Numbered from the stretch's first letter, positions 1-8,371 are shown. The stretch: DNA of 64,000 nucleotides from Crocinitomix algicola (GCF_001661595.2 NZ_LYPF02000024.1:1-64000); one strand, 5' to 3'. Notes: a model not told the origin generated them from the sequence alone. Program-made: numbers and translations.

Positions 1-90
1 ACCCAAAGTAAAATGGCACAATACTTAATGAGTTATTTCAATATTCTCAATACTAAAGAAAGATTCTTACAAAAACAGTTAATCAAATAA
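1..90 (+). CDS. possible 3' end of a gene entering from the left
   Basis: The first 87 bases are open in frame 1 and end at a TAA at 88-90, giving 29 codons. The tail is lysine- and leucine-rich (it ends FLQKQLIK). It could be the C-terminus of a gene that starts outside the window, but a chance open frame of this length in AT-rich DNA is not rare. No family can be assigned. Confidence 0.3.
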   Translation, partial: TQSKMAQYLMSYFNILNTKERFLQKQLIK

Positions 91-280
91 ACTAAGCTCT
101 GTACAGTTCCTTAAACTATTTCTGTCGTTCATTAATTAGGAAAAAAATTCTTTTTTTAATAAGGTAATTTTGGCTTCATATGCAGAAGGTGCTCTGTAAA
201 AAGGAGTCTTCTACCTAAAAAGCACATTGTAAAACGACCACTACTTTTGAATCAATTCAGTAGTATTAACGCACGTTAAA
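91..280. other. intergenic stretch before the first complete gene
   Basis: No coding region is visible. The sequence TAATTTTG at 165-172 fits the Bacteroidetes -7 element TAnnTTTG on the plus strand and could drive the gene at 281, but I see no matching upstream TTG at the usual distance. Confidence 0.3.
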
Positions 281-1873
281 ATGAAAGAAATTACTTTAAT
301 TTTCAGTTTTATCATCATCAGTTTTTCTGTACAAGGAAAAATGATACCCAAATATGTTTTGAAAGAAAAGTATGGCAGTTACTTGGGGAATCCGGTTAAA
401 ACGGCAGATGGTACTAAAGTATATTTTAACTTCATGAAACTGATAAACGATGTTCCTAAATATACTTTACTTGAATTCGATGGAACCAATACCAAAGTAA
501 TACAGGCACCACTCGAAACATTTCCCGAAGGCTATACAGAAATCGCCACCCAAAATACAGGAACAAAACCTGTTGCTCAAGAATTAGAGTATTATGGGTT
601 TTGTACTTTGTACAAAGGTGAGGTATTAATAGGATATGGCCCTAAGAACACAGCAGGTTCAAAGCATCCTGAGGCGATGCAAACGGAATTACACCGTTAT
701 AAGAATGGTAAACACACGCCTTTTTTGATCTCAAGTATCAAGGAAAACCTAGTAAACATGGCTAAATTGGGCAATCCTGAAACAACAAATCCTGCAGAAT
801 ATGAAAAAATAATGAAATCAATGGAAAACGGTGTAAGTTATTTTGGCAATCCATTAATTTACAATTCGAATCATTTAATATTTGAAGCTACGGTGAATGG
901 TAATTCAGGCTACTACCATTATGATGAAGGAGCATTAACTTATCTTTATAAAGCACCGAAGTATTATTCAATTTTTTCAAATGGCAAAACCAAGTATTAC
1001 AAGGAGAGAACTTTTGTGTATTCTGTCGTTCACAAAAATCAACTATTCTCAATTGTCCAAGAATCAAAACGGCTAAACAGTCAAAGCCAAGAGGAACATC
1101 TTTTAGCAAAAGAATTGCATGTTTACGACCTTAAAAATCACACAGATAAAATATTAACTCACGCTAATTTTAAATCTTATCCAAAAAAAGCCAATAACGC
1201 CGTTTACGAAAATTTAATTTATTCTGCTGACGGTTATTTAAAAGAAGCAAGTCATCATTTACGTGTTATTAATAACGAATTGTTCTATACCGGCTTGTTA
1301 ACGAATGTCGTTGAAAATGTGAATACAGAATCATCCAATAAAAACAATAGGTATGGAATTTTTTATTTTCATGAAGGTCAATTTATACATTACAAACTTA
1401 CAGGCTACTCTATGGATAATAAACTAGACGGTTTCGTAGGTTCAGCAGGCTATCATCAGCAAGAGAAAATCTACTATTTTATTAATTATAAATACAGAGA
1501 TTCACCTCGATACAAACTATGTATAAATTCGCCTAATAACAATTTTCAACGACCTATTCAACCAATGAAAATGAAAGGTTATCGATTTGATCTCGTTCCA
1601 CACACGAATCCATTAACCATAGGAGGCAATTATATTTTTCATTATAAAAGTACAATTGGCGACGACACACATTTTGCTCATGATGGTAAACGCTTCATTT
1701 TGTACACTGGTTTTTTGACCAATCAAAAAGGGGAACTAACTGAGAAGGGGTATCCTTCTGATTTTGTCAAATTTGATGGTCGTTATTATGTTCTTTCCGG
1801 GGAGAATCATGACATGTTATACGAGTGGATATTCGATAAAACCGAGATGAAAACCGAAGGGTTTTATGATTAA
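281..1873 (+). CDS. secreted protein of unknown function, 530 aa
   Basis: The product begins with a Sec-type signal peptide (charged start, hydrophobic stretch to about residue 18, then QGK), so it is probably exported to the periplasm or surface. The rest is rich in Tyr, Phe, Asn and Lys, with many short beta-strand-like stretches such as YFHEGQFIHYKL, which would suit a beta-propeller or other all-beta fold. No catalytic motif, lipobox or T9SS sorting domain is visible at the C-terminus, which ends KTEGFYD. It stands alone on the plus strand and faces the copper-related genes convergently with a 48-bp gap. I do not recognise the family. Confidence 0.8.
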   Translation: MKEITLIFSFIIISFSVQGKMIPKYVLKEKYGSYLGNPVKTADGTKVYFNFMKLINDVPKYTLLEFDGTNTKVIQAPLETFPEGYTEIATQNTGTKPVAQELEYYGFCTLYKGEVLIGYGPKNTAGSKHPEAMQTELHRYKNGKHTPFLISSIKENLVNMAKLGNPETTNPAEYEKIMKSMENGVSYFGNPLIYNSNHLIFEATVNGNSGYYHYDEGALTYLYKAPKYYSIFSNGKTKYYKERTFVYSVVHKNQLFSIVQESKRLNSQSQEEHLLAKELHVYDLKNHTDKILTHANFKSYPKKANNAVYENLIYSADGYLKEASHHLRVINNELFYTGLLTNVVENVNTESSNKNNRYGIFYFHEGQFIHYKLTGYSMDNKLDGFVGSAGYHQQEKIYYFINYKYRDSPRYKLCINSPNNNFQRPIQPMKMKGYRFDLVPHTNPLTIGGNYIFHYKSTIGDDTHFAHDGKRFILYTGFLTNQKGELTEKGYPSDFVKFDGRYYVLSGENHDMLYEWIFDKTEMKTEGFYD

Positions 1874-1921
1874 ACTTTTTTATAAAACTTTTTTTAAGTA
1901 CGGGTTGCTGCTAATCTTTTT

Positions 1922-2917
1922 TTAGTTAAAATCAGGATTTTGAACAAAAAAAGGATCTACTAAAGTTTCTAAAAACTTAATCAACGCTTTCTTCTCACTA
2001 GGGGTATAGTGAAAACCTTCTGGTAACTTATTACTTAAGGTTGCACTCATTTTTATTCCATCGCTATAATGATCAATTACTTCATTGAGTGTGTTGAAGC
2101 GCCCATCGTGCATATATGGTGCTGTTAAGGTGATATTTCTTAAGGTTGGTACTTTAAACTTCCCTCTATCCGATGCGTTTAATGTAATTTGCGCTCGCCC
2201 TAAATCTTCAAACTCTTCGTCTAGTCCATTGTTTTCGAAATTGTAATTGGAAGTTAATGGCTCAGTATGACAGCTTACGCAGTCTCGTTGAAATAATTTA
2301 TAGCCCTTGTCCTGTTCTACATTAAAACTTGCTTCTCCCTTATATACACGGTCGTAATATGATTCGGAAGAAATTAAAGTTGCCATATATGCTGCCAAAG
2401 ACCATAATACACGTTGTGCAGTAATAGTATCTTCATTAAATGCGCGTAAAAACAAAGCACGATAATCGTTGTCTTGATATAATTCATCTACAATATGATT
2501 CATATCTTCTTTCATTTCTTTCACATTATTTATAGGAGCAAATCCTGTCAATTCGAGGTGATTTACGCCCCCATCCCAAAAAAATGTTGGGCTCCAAATT
2601 AGGTTAACTAAACCTATTGAATTTCTATCGGACAAGCTATCATCAACACCAAGACTAAAGGATTTTCCGGGATCCGAAAACCCGGCGCTTTGATGGTGAC
2701 ATGAAGCGCATGAAATTGAATTATCAAAAGATAAAATTGGATCGTAAAACAGTGCTTTCCCCAAATCAATTCCAGCTTGATTTAATTCGAAATTTGCGAA
2801 ATTATAATGAGGTTTGGGAAAATGACCAGGTTGTTTAATTAACGACACTTCAACAGCCTCCTTTTTACAAGACATCATTAATCCTGTTAAAAATAATATG
2901 CTCAAAAAATACTTCAT
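1922..2917 (-). CDS. MbnH-like di-heme cytochrome c peroxidase/MauG-family lipoprotein
   Basis: This is a 331-residue lipoprotein (lipobox ending at Cys17 in MMSCKKE) with two covalent heme motifs, CASCH at residues 70-74 and CVSCH at 213-217. The layout is that of the bacterial di-heme peroxidase (CcpA/MauG) superfamily, and the conserved stretch VPTLRNITLTAPYMHDG near residues 256-272 supports it. Family members either reduce hydrogen peroxide or, like MauG and MbnH, oxidise residues of a partner protein through a bis-Fe(IV) state. The gene lies directly downstream of an MbnP-like gene, which points to the MbnH role: oxidising a Trp of MbnP. A hairpin in the 41-bp gap may lower its expression relative to the upstream gene. 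Family confidence is high; the MbnH assignment is inferred from context. Confidence 0.88.
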   Translation of the reverse strand: MKYFLSILFLTGLMMSCKKEAVEVSLIKQPGHFPKPHYNFANFELNQAGIDLGKALFYDPILSFDNSISCASCHHQSAGFSDPGKSFSLGVDDSLSDRNSIGLVNLIWSPTFFWDGGVNHLELTGFAPINNVKEMKEDMNHIVDELYQDNDYRALFLRAFNEDTITAQRVLWSLAAYMATLISSESYYDRVYKGEASFNVEQDKGYKLFQRDCVSCHTEPLTSNYNFENNGLDEEFEDLGRAQITLNASDRGKFKVPTLRNITLTAPYMHDGRFNTLNEVIDHYSDGIKMSATLSNKLPEGFHYTPSEKKALIKFLETLVDPFFVQNPDFN

Positions 2918-2926
2918 GTTAAAAAA

Positions 2927-2950
2927 ACTCCCAGCTTATAGACTGGGAGT
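2927..2950 (-). terminator. intra-operon hairpin between the mbnP-like and mbnH-like genes
   Basis: ACTCCCAG at 2927-2934 and CTGGGAGT at 2943-2950 form an 8-bp stem with an 8-nt loop. Read on the minus strand the stem is followed by a T-run (bases 2921-2927 are A on the plus strand), so it looks like an intrinsic terminator or attenuator for leftward transcription, lying between two genes that should work together. Confidence 0.7.
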
Positions 2951-2958
2951 AATTCTTT

Positions 2959-3786
2959 TTAATTATTCTCAACACGGTCAAATGCGATATTTTCGTAGAA
3001 ATTTACAGCCATAGTTTGTGCTGCTTCTCCAGGCATATGAATCATTGCTGTTTCACTCACACTCGGAGACCCATGCCATAAACGTGCAGGGTTCGCAATT
3101 AAGTGTACAGCACTTGTTTTGTCCTCTTCAATCACTAAATCTTCAGAACTGAATAATACATTCTTTTCCGTCACAATATTATATTCTCCCTGAAAACCTC
3201 CAAGGTGAAATGCAAAAGATCCTGACCCAGAATCAGGAGAAGTACCTTCTGCTTTTAACATGATATAACCATTACTCCAACTCCAAAACATACCGTGTGA
3301 AACAGATAATGCACCGTCTTGCGCTCCTGATACATTTCTCGTGCTGTCTACACCCAACATGTACGTCATTTCTGTGTAGTTCCCTACTGGGACACCTTCA
3401 ATTTTTAAAGGATTATCAAGTCCTTCACTTAAATCGACTAAAAAGTAACTTTCTGGGTGTGACCACCATTCGCCATTTTCATTTTTTAATTTGAAATTCG
3501 AAATATAATATTTGAACGTTGAAAATTCAAGTTCATCCCCTGTCATGGGATGTTCCAACGTAGTTTCCATATTAAAATCAGCTCCTGCCATACCCCATTT
3601 ATAATCTACCTCAATATTTAATGTTCCGGTTTCATCATGGTTATGCTCATAGACACAAGAACCGTCATCTTTTTTTGCCTTTTCACTGTAATTTGTTGCG
3701 GCCTCATCCGTACAACCTTCTTTTTTACAAGAAGTTAAACTCAAACCTCCTAGTAGAACAATTAGTGTTATATTTTTAATTTTCAT
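2959..3786 (-). CDS. MbnP-like copper-binding lipoprotein
   Basis: This is a 275-residue lipoprotein (lipobox LTSC, Cys20). After a short Bacteroidetes-type repeat (GCTDEAATNYSE, closed by DDGSCVY, residues 24-46) it carries a domain matching the MbnP family. Family marks are FSTFKYYISNFKL near 88-100, a Leu-Val-Asp segment near 116-118, and SHGMFWSWSNGYIMLKAEG at 163-181 with Trp168 and Trp170. His164, His194, His228 and His250 are candidate metal ligands. MbnP proteins bind copper, and in the studied case a Trp is converted to kynurenine by the MauG-like partner MbnH, whose homologue is encoded just downstream. It is probably exported and anchored to a membrane; copper handling is inferred from family and neighbour. 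Confidence 0.85.
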   Translation of the reverse strand: MKIKNITLIVLLGGLSLTSCKKEGCTDEAATNYSEKAKKDDGSCVYEHNHDETGTLNIEVDYKWGMAGADFNMETTLEHPMTGDELEFSTFKYYISNFKLKNENGEWWSHPESYFLVDLSEGLDNPLKIEGVPVGNYTEMTYMLGVDSTRNVSGAQDGALSVSHGMFWSWSNGYIMLKAEGTSPDSGSGSFAFHLGGFQGEYNIVTEKNVLFSSEDLVIEEDKTSAVHLIANPARLWHGSPSVSETAMIHMPGEAAQTMAVNFYENIAFDRVENN

Positions 3787-3932
3787 TCCTTTTAATTTTT
3801 TTAATGAACGTGTAATCAGAACTCAAAACATGATTTTAAATTGAGCACTTTACACACGATAAATAATTATTAATTTCAATTACTTTGCTGAAGTTGAATC
3901 TTAAACTTCCAACTATTCATATGTCATTAGAC

Positions 3933-4331
3933 TTATGCCTGTTGAAATAATTGTTCTTCTGGAGGAGTGAAAATAGATTTACCATAACCTTTGTATGGTA
4001 TGCCAGGCGTATGATAAGTTTGTAGATTGTTTTTAAATAAACTTAACAACTTGAATTTTTGTATATTCTGTTTTGCTTGAAATACGAGTAGCCATGTTGA
4101 TGATTTCGTTTGCGCTGCTTTGCCAACTTTTTTTTCTTGCCCCGTTAAAAGCTTCGTTATATGACATTTTCCTTTACAGTTTAGTTCTGGTTTATCTTTA
4201 TTTACACAATGTTTGGCTGTAATTTCTTCTTGATTTAAAAAATAATAAGAAACTATAGAAAACTGCCACAGAGCACTCAATAAAAACAAGTTGACAAACA
4301 ATAGGGCTAATATGTTTCGCCATGAAATCAC
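3933..4331 (-). CDS. small membrane protein with a Cys-rich CX9CX3CH motif
   Basis: This 132-residue protein has one hydrophobic segment (about residues 7-32) followed by HCVNKDKPELNCKGKCH (residues 41-57; Cys42, Cys52, Cys56 and flanking His), which looks like a metal-binding cluster just outside the membrane. The rest is basic and Gln/Lys-rich. The start is taken as GTG at 4331, since no in-frame ATG precedes the membrane segment. It lies 146 bp upstream of the MbnP-like gene on the same strand, so copper sensing or handling is a reasonable guess. No enzymatic motif is seen. A -7 promoter-like TAATTTTG (4343 to 4336) sits only 5 bp upstream of the GTG, so the exact start is uncertain. Confidence 0.7.
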   Translation of the reverse strand: MISWRNILALLFVNLFLLSALWQFSIVSYYFLNQEEITAKHCVNKDKPELNCKGKCHITKLLTGQEKKVGKAAQTKSSTWLLVFQAKQNIQKFKLLSLFKNNLQTYHTPGIPYKGYGKSIFTPPEEQLFQQA

Positions 4332-4402
4332 GGTACAAAATTAGCAATAATACAATTCGAAACGTCTAAAATATCCCTTTTACATTGGCAAATAATTAGG
4401 GT

Positions 4403-5410
4403 TTATTGAATAATTGTCCAGATGCTTCCATTTTTCGTGTCAAAACGATCCAGTTTACCATTTTCGACGAGATCATTCAATAATGATTCACTTTGCGAAG
4501 TAGGTACTCCAGATATCTCAGCAAATTCTCTCAATGTATATGAAGTATAAACCTCAAACAGTTCATTCCACGTTTTCCCATATTCTTGTTTTTTGATTGC
4601 TGGATTTAATTTCAATAAAGCCACTTCGTACAAAGCATAAGGTTGTGAACCGTACACGCGTTCATTTGCACCATTTACACCTTCAAAAATCATGGTTGGA
4701 AATCCTCTAACATTATATTTTCGAGCAAGCTCCAAGTCTTGACCAAACTTTAATTTACCAATTCCTTCTACGTCATTTTTTAGTTGAACAGGGTCTAAGC
4801 CAACTTTTATTGCTGCTTTTTCTATATTTTCCCATTTGGCAATATTCACCTTTTTCAGGAAAACCATTTCCCTGATGGCTCTCATAAACAATTGTGCTTT
4901 ATTGTAGTCTTGCTCTTGGGCAGCTTTAAAAGCAATTGATGGTGGGTAAGACGAATCTAAAGGATCTTCTAACCAAACATCTCCATCAATGGGCATTTGA
5001 TAATGCAAACTAACTTCATCCCAATGATGAGCAACATCTGAAGGTTGACTAATTCCACCGCTATTATATGACCAATCAGGCAGCAATCCTCCCATGCGAT
5101 ATTCAATGGTAATACTTTCTCCGTATTCTAATTTCAATTTACGCAATTGCGGTTCAATGCCCCAACACGACGAACAAATTGGATCTGTAAAATAAATTAT
5201 CTTAATTTTTTCAGTTGTTTTGTCTGTGTTATTTTGGAGTGATTTGTTCTGATTTTCCTTACCCGGAACTTCGCACATCCCAGTTTCAGGATCACATAAT
5301 AATGGATTGGTTTTATTCTCTTTCATTTCTTTCGATGTCGTTTGTCCCTGACAAGCCGATAGGTTAAAAAAAGCTAGCAGCAGTATCAGATAATTTAAAT
5401 TCTTGATCAT
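4403..5410 (-). CDS. DsbA-family thiol-disulfide oxidoreductase lipoprotein
   Basis: The 335-residue product starts with a lipoprotein signal (lipobox LSAC, Cys20). A thioredoxin-like DsbA/FrnE-type domain follows from about residue 68, with active-site CSSC at 79-82 in DPICSSCWGIEP, an alpha-helical insert, and a cis-Pro region at RGFPTMIF. The FTDPICSSCW context resembles FrnE and SpxH-type proteins more than classical DsbA. Residues about 285-335 (YTLREFAEISGVP onward) look like a small helix-turn-helix-like appendage. Two further Cys (39 and 46) lie in the linker. It probably acts on disulfides outside the inner membrane. It is divergent from an HxlR-type regulator, which may control it. 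Confidence 0.85.
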   Translation of the reverse strand: MIKNLNYLILLLAFFNLSACQGQTTSKEMKENKTNPLLCDPETGMCEVPGKENQNKSLQNNTDKTTEKIKIIYFTDPICSSCWGIEPQLRKLKLEYGESITIEYRMGGLLPDWSYNSGGISQPSDVAHHWDEVSLHYQMPIDGDVWLEDPLDSSYPPSIAFKAAQEQDYNKAQLFMRAIREMVFLKKVNIAKWENIEKAAIKVGLDPVQLKNDVEGIGKLKFGQDLELARKYNVRGFPTMIFEGVNGANERVYGSQPYALYEVALLKLNPAIKKQEYGKTWNELFEVYTSYTLREFAEISGVPTSQSESLLNDLVENGKLDRFDTKNGSIWTIIQ

Positions 5411-5482
5411 TGATTGAATTAATTATTACCGCAAAATTAATGCAAACTAATTGTATTTTTGCTATTCATTTCCTTTTAGAAA

Positions 5483-5504
5483 GTAGTTCCCTTTTGGAAA
5501 CTAC
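5483..5504. promoter_or_regulatory. inverted repeat, candidate HxlR operator
   Basis: GTAGTT at 5483-5488 is mirrored by AACTAC at 5499-5504, with flanking CC and GG extending the symmetry. The repeat lies in the 114-bp gap between the divergent DsbA-like gene and the HxlR gene, 20 bp before the latter's start. HxlR regulators bind such short inverted repeats near their own promoters. Binding here is inferred. Confidence 0.4.
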
Positions 5505-5524
5505 AATAAATAATAAATAGACCG

Positions 5525-5896
5525 ATGAGAAAAAAAGCCCAGATCAATGAAACCCCAATCTGCCAATTGAGAATGCAAGCAATAAGCGATGCCATGAGTG
5601 TATTATCTGGTAAATGGAAATTCCACATTTTAGGAACTTTAATTGAAGGTAATAAATTAGGCTTCATGGATTTATTGCGTGAAGTGAATGGCATAGGTAC
5701 AAAAATGTTATCAAAAGAATTACAAGATTTAGAGGTAAATCAACTTATTAGCAGGAAAGTCTTGGACACAAAACCCATCACTGTTGAATATGCAATTACA
5801 GAAAATGGAAGAACCTTATCCCCATTAATTGATGAGTTAGCAAATTGGGGCATTGCATATCGCGCTTCTATTTTAAATAAAAACACGAATGATTAA
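5525..5896 (+). CDS. HxlR-family transcriptional regulator
   Basis: This 123-residue winged-helix protein has the HxlR family pattern: an early Cys (in TPICQLRMQ), ISDAMSVLSGKWKFHIL, the wing/recognition region FMDLLREVNGIGTKMLSKELQDLE, and a C-terminal helix ITENGRTLSPLIDELANWG. Many family members sense electrophiles or thiol oxidation through the early Cys. It diverges from the DsbA-like gene and is followed 70 bp later by a short NAD-binding oxidoreductase-like gene, either of which could be a target. Confidence 0.9.
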   Translation: MRKKAQINETPICQLRMQAISDAMSVLSGKWKFHILGTLIEGNKLGFMDLLREVNGIGTKMLSKELQDLEVNQLISRKVLDTKPITVEYAITENGRTLSPLIDELANWGIAYRASILNKNTND

Positions 5897-5966
5897 TCAA
5901 AAGTTTGGCAATTTTGAAATAAAACTTCTTGCTAAACGACCAAAGGTATAGTTAATTAAATAGAAC

Positions 5967-6632
5967 ATGAAGGTAATAATAACGGGGTCAACCGGGATGG
6001 TAGGCAAAGGCGTATTAATTGAATGTGTCGCTGACAAAAGGACTGAAGAAATTCTTCTGGTAAATCGCAATAGTATTGGAATTAAAGACCATAAAGTGAA
6101 GGAAGTTATTCTCCCTGATTTTCTTCAATTTGAGACCATCAAACATGAGTTAGTAGGATATGATGCCTGTTATCATTGCATGGGTGTTTCGTCATCTGGG
6201 ATGAATGAAAAGAAGTATGAAAAATTAACTTATGATGTTACTGCATCATTGGCTAAAACGCTGTTTGATTTAAATCCTAACATTATTTTCACTTATGTTT
6301 CGGGGCAAGGAACTGACAGCAGTGAAAAAGGAAAAATAATGTGGGCTAGAATTAAAGGAAAAACAGAAAACCTGATTCTTAACATGGGGTTTAAAGATGC
6401 ATATGCATTTCGACCTGGAGCAATTTTGCCTGAAAAAGGAGTTAAATCAAAAACGAAGTGGTATCAACTTTTATATGATATTATGCGACCATTTTATTTC
6501 TTACTCCGCAAGTTAAAATCAGTTACCACATCGAGTAATTTGGGTAAAGCTATGATCAATCTAACCTTTGCTCCAGAAACTATAAAGCATATTGATGGTG
6601 AAGCGATTAATCGAATTGCAAGTAAAACATAA
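5967..6632 (+). CDS. NAD(P)-binding epimerase/dehydratase-like protein (atypical SDR)
   Basis: The 221-residue product opens with the Rossmann dinucleotide motif TGSTGMVGKG (residues 7-16). It is shorter than classical extended SDRs (about 300) and lacks a clear YxxxK catalytic pair, which fits the atypical SDR/NmrA-like group. The substrate cannot be told. It follows the HxlR gene on the same strand and may be under its control. The gene ends at a strong hairpin shared with the convergent arsenic operon. Confidence 0.8.
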   Translation: MKVIITGSTGMVGKGVLIECVADKRTEEILLVNRNSIGIKDHKVKEVILPDFLQFETIKHELVGYDACYHCMGVSSSGMNEKKYEKLTYDVTASLAKTLFDLNPNIIFTYVSGQGTDSSEKGKIMWARIKGKTENLILNMGFKDAYAFRPGAILPEKGVKSKTKWYQLLYDIMRPFYFLLRKLKSVTTSSNLGKAMINLTFAPETIKHIDGEAINRIASKT

Positions 6633-6693
6633 AAAGAGGAGGCGCTGAAGCAAACGCTTTTAAAAAATAATCAAAAAAATGCGCCTCCTCTTT
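6633..6693. terminator. bidirectional terminator between the SDR gene and acr3
   Basis: A perfect 13-bp inverted repeat: AAAGAGGAGGCGC at 6633-6645 and GCGCCTCCTCTTT at 6681-6693, with a 35-nt loop. It sits between convergent genes (stops at 6632 and 6697) and could end transcription from both sides. The loop is long for a classical intrinsic terminator. Confidence 0.7.
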
Positions 6694-6696
6694 GCA

Positions 6697-7755
6697 CTAA
6701 TAACGCCAACGATTGGCAATAGCAACTAATGACAACATCACGGGTACTTCAATTAAAACACCAACAACCGTGGCTAGTGAAGCTCCAGAATTCAATCCAA
6801 AAATAGAAATGGCAACCGCAACGGCTAGTTCGAAAAAATTACTTGCTCCAATCATAGCTGACGGTGCACAAACTGCGTGATTTAATTTTAGAAAACGTCC
6901 AGCAAACCAACTCACAAAAAAGATAAAATACGTTTGTAGCGTTAATGGAATTGCGATTAAAAGAATGGCCAAAGGGTTTTCAATAATCTTTTGTCCTTGA
7001 AAAGCAAAAATCAACACTAAGGTTAGTAATAATGCAAGTATTGAGATTGGTTTTAGTTGCTTTAGAAATTTATTCTCAAACCAAACTTTTCCTTTCTGTT
7101 TAATTAACATTCGATTCGTTAAATAGCCAGTCACTAATGGAATTACAACAAAGACAATAACGGAAGTAATTAAAGTTTTATAAGGAATTCCGATTACTTC
7201 TCCATTTCCATTTAAAAAACTAATATCGAACCATGAAAAAAGTAATCCAACAATCGGTACAAAGGCGATTAATAGAATTAAATCGTTTACAGAAACCTGT
7301 ACCAAGGTATAATTTGCGTCTCCTTTTGTGAGATACGACCATACAAAAACCATAGCTGTACAAGGAGCTGCACCCAATAATATTGCACCCGCCAAATACT
7401 GTTCAGCATCTTCTGGACTCATCCATGCGCCATACAACATCTTAAAAAAAACATAAGCAAATAACGCCATAGTAAATGGTTTAATCAACCAGTTTACAAT
7501 AACAGTAAGACCTAGGCCTTTCCAATTTCGTGAAACATATTTAAGCGATGAAAAATCAATTTGAACCATCATTGGATAAATCATTAACCAAACCAAAATT
7601 GAAACGGGAACATTTACGGCGCCTATATTCCAATCACTTAATATGCGAATATCATCACCAGCTAAATACCCAACGCCAATTCCTGCAGCAATACACAATA
7701 TTACCCATAGGGTAAGGTATTTTTCAAAAAATCCAATTTTTAGATCTTCACTCAT
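6697..7755 (-). CDS. acr3: ACR3-family arsenite efflux permease
   Basis: This is a 352-residue membrane protein with about ten hydrophobic segments. The ACR3 hallmark GAAPCTAMVFVWS (residues 128-140, with the functionally conserved Cys132) is present, as is the later ACR3 stretch SAMIGASNFFELAVAVAIS. ACR3 exports As(III), usually by proton exchange across the inner membrane. I start at the ATG at 7755, one base after the stop of the arsenate-reductase-like gene, because the open frame upstream of it (to 7797) runs into that gene. It is the last gene of the arsenic operon, and a bidirectional hairpin follows. Confidence 0.95.
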   Translation of the reverse strand: MSEDLKIGFFEKYLTLWVILCIAAGIGVGYLAGDDIRILSDWNIGAVNVPVSILVWLMIYPMMVQIDFSSLKYVSRNWKGLGLTVIVNWLIKPFTMALFAYVFFKMLYGAWMSPEDAEQYLAGAILLGAAPCTAMVFVWSYLTKGDANYTLVQVSVNDLILLIAFVPIVGLLFSWFDISFLNGNGEVIGIPYKTLITSVIVFVVIPLVTGYLTNRMLIKQKGKVWFENKFLKQLKPISILALLLTLVLIFAFQGQKIIENPLAILLIAIPLTLQTYFIFFVSWFAGRFLKLNHAVCAPSAMIGASNFFELAVAVAISIFGLNSGASLATVVGVLIEVPVMLSLVAIANRWRY

Positions 7756-7756
7756 C

Positions 7757-8359
7757 TTATTTGATTTTTGAAAAGACATAAAACATTTCTGTCGCAATTT
7801 CGAAAGAGCGATAATCGTAGAAAGTTTCTTCTAACGGAGAATCATCAAATAGTTTGGGATCATCGTAACGAATTGGAATTCTTTGCTCACATCCTGCCAC
7901 AAAAGGACAATTCTCATCTGCATGCGAACAAGTCATTATTGCCGCAAAAGTGCTATTTGGGTTAATTGTGTCATCGTACAACTTTGAATACATCACAATA
8001 GGTTCTTTTTGTTCATTCCACTTGACACGTACTTTAGGATTGTTTCCTTTATCAACATCAATATCAAAGCCAAATCGTTGAAGAGAACTAAAGGCACGCG
8101 TATTAAAAGCAGTTATTTCCACTCCACCGCTAAACGATTGAGCTGAAACGTTATAATAGTCGGCAGCTACGGTGCTCCATATTTGAGCAAATTGACTTCT
8201 TCGCGAATTATGTGTGCATATATAATTTAAGAGAATCGGGGATTCTGCGTTCTTTTTATTTTGAATGAAGCTAACCAAAAGATCCAGTTCTTTCTTACGA
8301 TTAGCATCAATCGTCTCCAAATCAATCAACTTTATGATTGTTTTAATTTTTTCAAACAT
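7757..8359 (-). CDS. arsenate reductase-type low-molecular-weight tyrosine phosphatase
   Basis: The 200-residue product carries the phosphatase P-loop CTHNSRRS (residues 48-55, Cys48 and Arg54 of CX5R) and a downstream Cys cluster TCSHADENCPFVAGC, suited to the thiol relay of thioredoxin-coupled arsenate reductases. The N-terminal 40 residues are an extra helical region ahead of the core. It would reduce As(V) to As(III) for export by ACR3, whose gene starts one base after this stop. It lies 12 bp downstream of the DUF6428 gene in the same operon. Bacteroidetes homologues are often annotated simply as protein-tyrosine phosphatases. Confidence 0.88.
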   Translation of the reverse strand: MFEKIKTIIKLIDLETIDANRKKELDLLVSFIQNKKNAESPILLNYICTHNSRRSQFAQIWSTVAADYYNVSAQSFSGGVEITAFNTRAFSSLQRFGFDIDVDKGNNPKVRVKWNEQKEPIVMYSKLYDDTINPNSTFAAIMTCSHADENCPFVAGCEQRIPIRYDDPKLFDDSPLEETFYDYRSFEIATEMFYVFSKIK

Positions 8360-8371
8360 GTTTTTTCTTTT

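Noticed and set aside
5476-5694. A minus-strand protein-like frame opposite the HxlR gene
   Set aside because: It lies antisense to a clear regulator gene, has no family match and no promoter. The same applies to other antisense frames opposite dnaE, fadN and the PKD gene.
7756-7797. A longer ACR3 protein starting at 7797
   Set aside because: It would overlap the arsenate reductase gene by over 40 bases and add a Cys/Lys-rich stretch not found in ACR3. The ATG at 7755 gives a 1-bp gap.
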